A stretch of DNA of 11,448 nucleotides from Aigarchaeota archaeon. Lineage in GTDB: Archaea; Thermoproteota; Nitrososphaeria_A; Caldarchaeales; Wolframiiraptoraceae. Below the pieces are notes generated by a model. The model did no database searches. It saw only the letters and a program-made list of their open reading frames with translations, and was not told where the DNA came from. The stretch is from assembly GCA_025059415.1 (NCBI GenBank), contig JANXDQ010000003.1, forward strand, positions 60,449-71,896, read 5' to 3'. A program made the position numbers and the translations under genes. Below are positions 6,678-11,448 of this stretch, piece by piece; within the stretch, counting starts at the first letter, position 1; each line of letters opens with the position of its first letter.

Positions 6678-7732
6678 CTGAGCGACTTTATCCCGAGCTC
6701 TTCCATTATTTCTTCGATCTCCTTCTCATCCAGCGACTGTTTCTCCTCTTCGACGTGCTTCTTCAGCTCTGGGCTCTCAACGCCCGTCAGGATCAAGGAG
6801 ACCTGGAGAGAGGATCCAAGCGAGTTATCTATCCTTGCTCCCCATATAACGAGGGCTTCCTCGCCCATGAGCTCCGAGATTATCTCGGCGGGCCTCGCCG
6901 CCTCACTTATCTTCAAGTCCTCGCCAGCTGCGACATGTATTATCGCACCCGTCAATCCATCATATGATACATCCAGCAATGGGTTTTGGAGCGCGCTGAA
7001 TGTGGCCTCCTCCGCCCTGTTTGGGGTCGATGATTTCCCTATCCCGAGGGCGGCGAGTTTTCCCCTCATCACAACGGTCTTGAAGTCGGCGTAGTCTATG
7101 TTGATAAGGCTGGGCTTCGCTATGGACTCGGTTATACTCATCATCATGTTGCATATCACCTCGTCGGCGAGGCTGAAAGCGGTCTTCAGGCTGTATTGCG
7201 GATAAAGGTCGAGGAGCTTGTTGTTATCTATCGCGACGACCGTGTGGCATTTATCCCTCATATCTTCGAGGCCCTTGAGGGCTATCCTCTTCCTCACGTT
7301 CCCCTCGAACTTAAATGGGAGGGTGACTACGCCGATCACTATTGCCCCGAGCTCCTTGGCGATTTCGGCGACCAATGGCGCGCCGCCGGTGCCCGTTCCG
7401 CCTCCAAGGCCCGCCGCGACGAAGACTATGTCCGATCCTTCTAGTGCCGCCCTGACTTCGTCAATGGATTCCTCTACTGCCAATCTTCCGACTTCTGGAT
7501 CTCCGCCTGCCCCCCGGAACTTCGTCGTTCCCCTTCCCAGAAGGATCTTCTGATGGGCACTTATCATATCGAGGTGCTGGACGTCGGTATTTGCGGCGAT
7601 TACCTTGATTCCCTTGACGTTCATCGAGAGGATTCTATCAGCGGTGTTACATCCAGCTCCGCCGACGCCGATTAGCGTGATTTTCACTTCCTCCGAGAAC
7701 TCCTTTCTGAACAAGAGTAGATCCTCATTCAC
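6674..7732 (-). CDS. ftsZ: Cell division GTPase FtsZ
   Basis: Tubulin-family GTPase that polymerises at midcell to form the division ring. The 352-aa protein has the nucleotide-binding N-terminal half with GVGGAGCNT (22-30), the tubulin signature GLGGGTGTGGAP (108-119), and the T7 loop NIDYADFKTVV (211-221), whose Asp residues (213, 216) complete the GTPase site of the neighbouring subunit. The second domain covers about 225-318. A short acidic C-terminal tail (320-352) ends in EEIMEELGIKSLS, the region that in other systems binds membrane tethers such as SepF. The start is GTG at 7732, supported by GGAGG on the minus strand about 9 nt upstream. The gene overlaps the preceding ribbon-helix-helix gene by 8 nt, implying one mRNA and coupled translation. 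The C-terminal stop overlaps metG. Confidence 0.97.
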   Translation of the reverse strand: MNEDLLLFRKEFSEEVKITLIGVGGAGCNTADRILSMNVKGIKVIAANTDVQHLDMISAHQKILLGRGTTKFRGAGGDPEVGRLAVEESIDEVRAALEGSDIVFVAAGLGGGTGTGGAPLVAEIAKELGAIVIGVVTLPFKFEGNVRKRIALKGLEDMRDKCHTVVAIDNNKLLDLYPQYSLKTAFSLADEVICNMMMSITESIAKPSLINIDYADFKTVVMRGKLAALGIGKSSTPNRAEEATFSALQNPLLDVSYDGLTGAIIHVAAGEDLKISEAARPAEIISELMGEEALVIWGARIDNSLGSSLQVSLILTGVESPELKKHVEEEKQSLDEKEIEEIMEELGIKSLS

Positions 7733-7871
7733 TTGTCACTGCCTCCTCCATTATGAAATCTCTAACCGCCATCCTTATCGCCTCAGCACGATTTGGATAA
7801 CGCTTCTTCTTAACGAGCTGGTCTATCGCCTCGATGTATACTTCAGGTAAGTGGACTGTGACCACCTTCAC
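7725..7871 (-). CDS. 48-aa ribbon-helix-helix (CopG/MetJ-type) regulator, CdrS-like
   Basis: A small DNA-binding protein. It begins MKVVTVHLPEVYIEAIDQLV and continues with the helix-turn segment YPNRAEAIRMAVRDFI (25-40), the hallmark of a minimal RHH domain: one strand followed by two helices, acting as a dimer. The start is GTG at 7869-7871, preceded by GGTGAT on the minus strand (7882-7877) with 5 nt spacing; an in-frame TGA at 7880-7878 excludes an upstream start. The stop TGA (7727-7725) lies inside the ftsZ start region, an 8-nt overlap. In haloarchaea the short RHH protein CdrS is encoded in the ftsZ2 operon and controls cell-division genes; the same size, fold and position suggest an equivalent here. 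RHH family call is firm; the CdrS role is inferred from position and size. Confidence 0.88.
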   Translation of the reverse strand: MKVVTVHLPEVYIEAIDQLVKKKRYPNRAEAIRMAVRDFIMEEAVTSE

Positions 7872-7891
7872 TCCAAATCACCCCCGAGGTC

Positions 7892-7899
7892 TTGGCCAG
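7892..7899 (-). promoter_or_regulatory. CTGGCCAA octamer upstream of the RHH-ftsZ operon
   Basis: On the minus strand CTGGCCAA ends 20 nt before the GTG start of the RHH gene. A TTTATTC element (minus strand, 7917-7911) lies 12 nt farther upstream and could be a TATA box. Same octamer as upstream of pus10 and of the Toprim gene. Confidence 0.3.
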
Positions 7900-7924
7900 A
7901 GCGTGGAGAATAAAGCTCTTGGTA

Positions 7925-7939
7925 ATACAGTAGTATATT
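7925..7939 (-). promoter_or_regulatory. Candidate TATA box with overlapping ATAC-AGTA-GTAT inverted repeat for the RHH-ftsZ operon
   Basis: Minus-strand AATATACTACTGTAT includes a TATA-like AATATAC about 65 nt from the RHH start. Within it ATAC (7925-7928) and GTAT (7933-7936) form an inverted repeat with a 4-nt spacer. RHH dimers typically bind short inverted or direct repeats, so this is a possible autoregulatory operator sitting on the promoter. The promoter could alternatively be the TTTATTC nearer the gene. Confidence 0.3.
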
Positions 7940-7989
7940 CGCGAGGCCAATTTTCAGCGGGTCTTTGACATTTCAAAAACCAAAAAATG

Positions 7990-8009
7990 ATTAAAATATG
8001 GCTGGCCAA
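7990..8009 (+). promoter_or_regulatory. TATA-like box and CTGGCCAA octamer upstream of the Toprim gene
   Basis: ATTAAAATATG (7990-8000), preceded by an A-rich stretch, is followed by CTGGCCAA (8002-8009). The TATA centre is about 40 nt from the ATG at 8035, giving a leader of roughly 15 nt. The 163-bp spacer between this gene and the RHH-ftsZ operon therefore serves as a divergent promoter region. Confidence 0.45.
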
Positions 8010-8034
8010 AAGAGGTATTGATCGTTAAGGTGAA

Positions 8035-8460
8035 ATGGAGTTGGCTAGGCAACCCAAGAACGCGACGAAGCTGCTCGACGAGTTCTCTGATATAGTTGGG
8101 AAACTGGCCGATGAATCGAGACACGGGATACCGATAATCGTTGAGGGGAAGAGGGATGAGGAGGCCCTTCGGAGACTGGGGATCAATGGGGAGATCATCT
8201 TGATGAAGTCCATCCGCGGCCTCAGGAGGAGGCTCGAGAACAGGAATTTGAGAAGGATAATCCTCCTCTTAGATCTGGATAATGAGGGTGAACGATTATT
8301 AAAGCTTCTCAAGAAGTCCTTGGAGGGAGTCGTCAGGGAAATCGATGTGACTTACTGGAAGAAGTTGAGGGTGATTAAGAAGATGGGGTTCACGGAGATC
8401 GAGTCCATGCACCTGTTTCTCAGGAAGCTTCAACATCATCTCCACGACCTTCCACCATAG
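8035..8460 (+). CDS. Small stand-alone Toprim-domain protein
   Basis: A 141-aa protein consisting almost wholly of a Toprim fold, the Mg-binding nucleotidyl-transfer/hydrolysis domain of primases, topoisomerases and RNase M5. Seen: the conserved Glu in IIVEGKRDEEALRRLG (34-49, E37) and the acidic DxD-type motif LLLDLDNEGERL (77-88; D80, D82), followed by a basic C-terminal part (108-130). An RNA-processing nuclease (RNase M5-like) or other nucleic-acid role is likely, but the substrate is unknown. An in-frame TAA at 8026-8028 limits the start to ATG 8035 or the TTG at 8041. GGTGA (8029-8033) is only 1 nt before the ATG but 7 nt before the TTG, so the TTG deserves consideration. The last 41 nt overlap the convergent signal peptidase gene. 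Confidence 0.85.
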   Translation: MELARQPKNATKLLDEFSDIVGKLADESRHGIPIIVEGKRDEEALRRLGINGEIILMKSIRGLRRRLENRNLRRIILLLDLDNEGERLLKLLKKSLEGVVREIDVTYWKKLRVIKKMGFTEIESMHLFLRKLQHHLHDLPP

Positions 8461-8971
8461 ATTTTCGAGACCTCCTATGCCCCATTAAATCCCTCAGGAT
8501 CAAGTATAAGTTAACCACCATTAGGATTATTAGGACTATCCTGCCATATGGTGGATAAATGTCACCTGAGAGGAAGAGTGAGAGGTATCCTATTCCAGTC
8601 CAGTTAGGTATCTTGAACCCCGTCCACCTGCCAACGATATTCTCATAAGGAACAGGGGACCACCAGTCTATTCCCGGATTGGCATCGCCCTTAGTATACA
8701 CTCCCTCGGGAGTCTTCTTCACGATCCTGTGGACTATCAGGTCACCCGATATCGGGTTATGGAAGATTATCACGTCTCCCACTTCTAGTTCCTCCGGCCT
8801 CACGGGCTCCATCAGGATCACATCCCCAACTTCAAGGGCCGGCCTCATACTCCCCGACTTTACAATTAATAGTGGGGTGACGTGGCCTGTAAGCCTATAT
8901 GCGGCGAGGACTGCGAGGATCAGGAGTAATGTCGCGACTATGATCGTGCTCAGCGCAGTCTTGACCTTCAT
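8420..8971 (-). CDS. Signal peptidase I, archaeal/ER type
   Basis: Membrane serine protease removing signal peptides from exported proteins. The 183-aa protein has an N-terminal membrane segment (about 8-25), then the catalytic Ser in KSGSMRPAL (38-46, S41), His in HRIV (81-84, H81, in place of the bacterial Lys) and Asp in TKGDANPGID (93-102). D96 and D102 are six residues apart, as are the two functionally important Asp residues reported for the Methanococcus voltae enzyme. A second hydrophobic segment (about 144-161) and a charged tail follow, so both ends are probably membrane-associated. The ATG at 8971 has GGTGAT (minus strand, 8982-8977) with 5 nt spacing. It lies 16 nt downstream of the large surface-protein gene in the same direction, probably co-transcribed. 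Its 3' end overlaps the Toprim gene by 41 nt. Confidence 0.95.
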   Translation of the reverse strand: MKVKTALSTIIVATLLLILAVLAAYRLTGHVTPLLIVKSGSMRPALEVGDVILMEPVRPEELEVGDVIIFHNPISGDLIVHRIVKKTPEGVYTKGDANPGIDWWSPVPYENIVGRWTGFKIPNWTGIGYLSLFLSGDIYPPYGRIVLIILMVVNLYLILRDLMGHRRSRKSMVEGRGDDVEAS

Positions 8972-8987
8972 GTGATATCACCCGATC

Positions 8988-11447
8988 CTAGACCCTAGGG
9001 ACCTTCCTAGGTCTCCTGGCCACCCCTCTTTCTGGAGCGCGCCTCGGCCTCTCCCTCGAAATCCTCGATACGGCGAAACTCGAAATCGCCAGGTTTACAG
9101 CACCCGCGGCCACCGAGATCTCGAATCCATAGTTTTTGGAGACGGGGTAGAGGAAGTTGATGGAGCGGCTTGCTCGGAGCTCGAATTCGAAGGAATACGT
9201 ATCATTACCTATCTTGATTGAGGCGTTGTAGTCTCCGACCGGTAGGATGACCTCGATCAAGCCATCCCCCTTACTTTGAGCTCTCCCTATTTCCCCGAGC
9301 TCGTCCCTGATTATGAGCTCGGCCCCCTCAACGGGCCTGCCTTCCGGGCTATAGACCCGCAACTTGAGTGGATAAAGTGTTGAGTGGATGGTGACGTCGT
9401 TCACCGGCTGCTCCAAGTAAATATTCATGAACCCGGCTTCTCTGTCCCTATATCTCACTTTAATGATGACGTCTCCCTTTGGAAGCCTCTCGGAGAAGGT
9501 GTAATCGGACCTTAGGTCGTGGCTCACAGTGACCTTTCCATCGACGGATATCACCACCTCGCCCTCATTCACCGGCTCACCATCCCCCCTGAGAACCCTA
9601 ACTGTCAACATGTAAACTGAAGTGGTGCAGGTTATCCGCATCTCATCTCCGGCGAGGTCGAATTCCTCCGGGTCCACGGTCACCTTTATTCCCCTGTAGA
9701 GGACCTGGATACTTATCGTGGTGTTCGGGAGGTTTTTGGCGACGACTTCCCCATTTGTGGAGATGTCCTCGGAGATCTCGGCTTCTCCAAAGGAGAAGAT
9801 TACCATTCCCTGGTCTAATGGCTTCTTGAGGCCATCCAGCATCACGAGTTTGACATCTAAAACGCCGGGAGCCTGTAATTTTATCTCCCGCGTATTCGGC
9901 TCCACATCGATGAGTCGATCTAGGACCTTGAAGCCGTGGTAATTCGCGATCACCCTATATTGCGCCGCCGGGACATTCCTCACCCTTATGGATCCATTTT
10001 CATCGCTTGTTCCCCCGAGCTCAAGGGATCCATGGATGAGCTTTAGATCTATGTTCGTTAGGTTTTCCTCCCCATCTTTGTCGAGGATCCTGAATACGGG
10101 ATTTATGACCGAGAGCCTCATTGGGAGATCTATATCGGATGCCAGCATGAGCCTCTGTTCCCCAACCTTTATCCCGCCCAAATACGCCGAGATTTCATAG
10201 GTTAATGGGAGCAGAATCCCGGATGAGCCACTTCCATCGGAAGCCGTTTTCATGGATAATATCTTCTCGCCCCCCGGCAGGGAGATTTGTATTTCCACGC
10301 TTATAGGCTCGTCGTCGAGATTAAGTGTGGTGAAGTTTATCCTGTATCCGGTTAGGTTGAGTTTTATGAACTGATCCTCCTTGAGGATGTTTATGTTCGA
10401 GATCCTGCCCACTTCCTTGTCCTGGTAGAATAAGGTTGCAAGGTATCCTTCAGCCCTCGGGACGTCTTTTAGAATTGCCCGCCCCTCCTTTGTTTGAACC
10501 TCAATCTCAACTGGGCCCTTATGGAATCTTATCCTAAGCGATTTCGCCATGGTCTCGTTAGCGAGAATTGAAGCATTCACCTCGATTTTCGCATCGTGGA
10601 ACCAGGCCTTGATGGATCCCCGCGATGTCTCTTTGTTGACCTCATATACTCCGGAGTATACTTGAATTTCACCCAAATGGATTTTGAGCGTGTAGCTGGT
10701 GAACGGCACGTGGCCGAATCTCAAGACGCCATCGGCAGAATTAACTTCGTAAATGATCTTGCCATCCCTGATTAGCTCGCCCTTAAGCGGGTAATTCTTT
10801 ATCTCGCCCTCCCCATCGTAATCGTAGATCGTTATGTTGGCCTTTGACGCATTTACCTCTATAGTTTTATCCATGTAGTTATTTGATACCCTTATCTCCT
10901 TTTCCTTGGATTCGTAAACTTTTATGTCTTTGAGGTAGGCGATGGCGTAATATTCCCCGTTTGGGATCAGTTTCAGGACAGCTTCTCCATCCGCATTAGT
11001 TGTCGACGACGCTATCGCGTCTTCATCCAGCTCTGGCTTCAACTCCACACCGACATCCTTAACGGGAACGCCATTCACATCCTTGACAACCAAGGTCACG
11101 CGGTAGAGGGGAAGAGTTAAACTTAGAGACTCCACGGTTTCTCCCACCACCTTCGGCCTCTCGGTAACTTTCCTTTGAATGTCTCCATATCTCACAGTGA
11201 TCTCATAGTCTCCAAATGGGATCGGGCCGAAAGCGACCTCGCCATCGGAATCCGTTAGCTTCGAGTATTTTATCGATTTATTTGCGGGGAGAACCATCGT
11301 GACGTTAGCATTTGGAACCAGGTCTCCACCTTTCCCATCCTTCACGATTATCGTCCAGCTGCTCACGACGCTTACATTGGCCTTGAATGTTGATTTATTG
11401 TATTTTGTTATTGCGCCTTCGTAGACCTTGTGGCCTGGTGGATAATA
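8988..11447 (-). CDS. Large repetitive beta-sandwich surface protein with C-terminal anchor, N-terminus beyond window
   Basis: The frame stays open to the right edge (reading YYPPGHKVYEGAITKYNKST before the GTG at 11366), so at least 819 residues are encoded and the true start lies outside. Numbering from that GTG, about nine units of 78-86 aa follow: 4-87, 88-173, 174-257, 258-339, 340-421, 422-500, 501-584, 585-664, 665-742; the edge residues look like the end of another. Each unit has a V-x-V-x-D-x-x-G-x-P-V opening, a central S-D-x-x-G turn, a VPxGxY segment and a YxGIKV strand, like carboxypeptidase-regulatory/CnaB-type Ig-like domains. A moderately hydrophobic segment (747-767) and an Arg-rich tail (768-792) suggest a C-terminal membrane anchor with the repeats outside. 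About 13 N-x-S/T sequons support glycosylation. Specific function unknown: adhesin, S-layer-associated or structural stalk. Confidence 0.85.
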   Translation of the reverse strand, partial: YYPPGHKVYEGAITKYNKSTFKANVSVVSSWTIIVKDGKGGDLVPNANVTMVLPANKSIKYSKLTDSDGEVAFGPIPFGDYEITVRYGDIQRKVTERPKVVGETVESLSLTLPLYRVTLVVKDVNGVPVKDVGVELKPELDEDAIASSTTNADGEAVLKLIPNGEYYAIAYLKDIKVYESKEKEIRVSNNYMDKTIEVNASKANITIYDYDGEGEIKNYPLKGELIRDGKIIYEVNSADGVLRFGHVPFTSYTLKIHLGEIQVYSGVYEVNKETSRGSIKAWFHDAKIEVNASILANETMAKSLRIRFHKGPVEIEVQTKEGRAILKDVPRAEGYLATLFYQDKEVGRISNINILKEDQFIKLNLTGYRINFTTLNLDDEPISVEIQISLPGGEKILSMKTASDGSGSSGILLPLTYEISAYLGGIKVGEQRLMLASDIDLPMRLSVINPVFRILDKDGEENLTNIDLKLIHGSLELGGTSDENGSIRVRNVPAAQYRVIANYHGFKVLDRLIDVEPNTREIKLQAPGVLDVKLVMLDGLKKPLDQGMVIFSFGEAEISEDISTNGEVVAKNLPNTTISIQVLYRGIKVTVDPEEFDLAGDEMRITCTTSVYMLTVRVLRGDGEPVNEGEVVISVDGKVTVSHDLRSDYTFSERLPKGDVIIKVRYRDREAGFMNIYLEQPVNDVTIHSTLYPLKLRVYSPEGRPVEGAELIIRDELGEIGRAQSKGDGLIEVILPVGDYNASIKIGNDTYSFEFELRASRSINFLYPVSKNYGFEISVAAGAVNLAISSFAVSRISRERPRRAPERGVARRPRKVPRV

Positions 11448-11448
11448 C

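Noticed and set aside
8988..9130. PGF-CTERM or LPxTG sorting signal at the surface-protein C-terminus
   Set aside because: The hydrophobic-plus-basic end is present, but no PGF, LPxTG or PEP-type motif precedes it.
11364..11366. GTG at 11366 as the start of the surface protein
   Set aside because: The frame remains open to the right edge with sequence resembling the end of another repeat, and no signal peptide follows the GTG.
1..11448. CRISPR array, insertion sequence, integrase site or toxin-antitoxin module
   Set aside because: No regularly spaced direct repeats, transposase or integrase-like frames were seen. The RHH gene could suggest an antitoxin, but its partner is ftsZ, not a toxin.

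Overview
The window is archaeal chromosomal DNA. Markers seen: an SRP54 of the archaeal type, a Pus10 tRNA pseudouridine synthase with archaeal Zn-binding cysteines, a methionyl-tRNA synthetase with paired zinc knuckles, an ER/archaeal-type signal peptidase (Ser/His/Asp), an FtsZ preceded by a tiny ribbon-helix-helix gene, TATA-like boxes about 25 nt upstream of several starts, apparently leaderless genes, and GGTGAT Shine-Dalgarno sites. Codon use favours AGG/AGA for Arg, and the proteins are rich in E/K/R, which hints at (but does not prove) a thermophile. FtsZ argues against Sulfolobales-type crenarchaea. I cannot fix the lineage further; a TACK-type or deep euryarchaeal lineage is possible.

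Layout. 2-940 (+): the 3' part of a PfkB-family sugar kinase. 937-1839 (-): an NAD-dependent nucleotide-sugar epimerase, convergent with the kinase. 1840-1963: divergent promoter region. 1964-3286 (+): srp54. 3324-4679 (+): pus10. 4680-4976: about 300 bp with no recognisable gene. 4977-6677 (+): metG. 6674-7732 (-): ftsZ, with a 48-aa ribbon-helix-helix gene (7725-7871, -) overlapping its start; this resembles the cdrS-ftsZ arrangement of haloarchaea. 7872-8034: a second divergent promoter region. 8035-8460 (+): a small Toprim protein. 8420-8971 (-): signal peptidase I. 8988-11447 (-): a large surface protein made of about nine to ten beta-sandwich repeats with a C-terminal membrane anchor; its N-terminus lies beyond the right edge.

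Themes. The middle is an information-processing block: protein targeting, tRNA modification, tRNA charging and cell division. The right end is an export/surface block in which signal peptidase sits 16 nt downstream of a large secreted protein. All three convergent gene pairs overlap at their 3' ends, two of them by exactly 4 nt through a palindromic stop (CTAG, TTAA). The items most worth following up are the short RHH gene fused by overlap to ftsZ, a CTGGCCAA octamer found upstream of three genes at similar distances, and the sequon-rich repeat protein paired with signal peptidase. I saw no CRISPR array, transposon, tRNA or rRNA.
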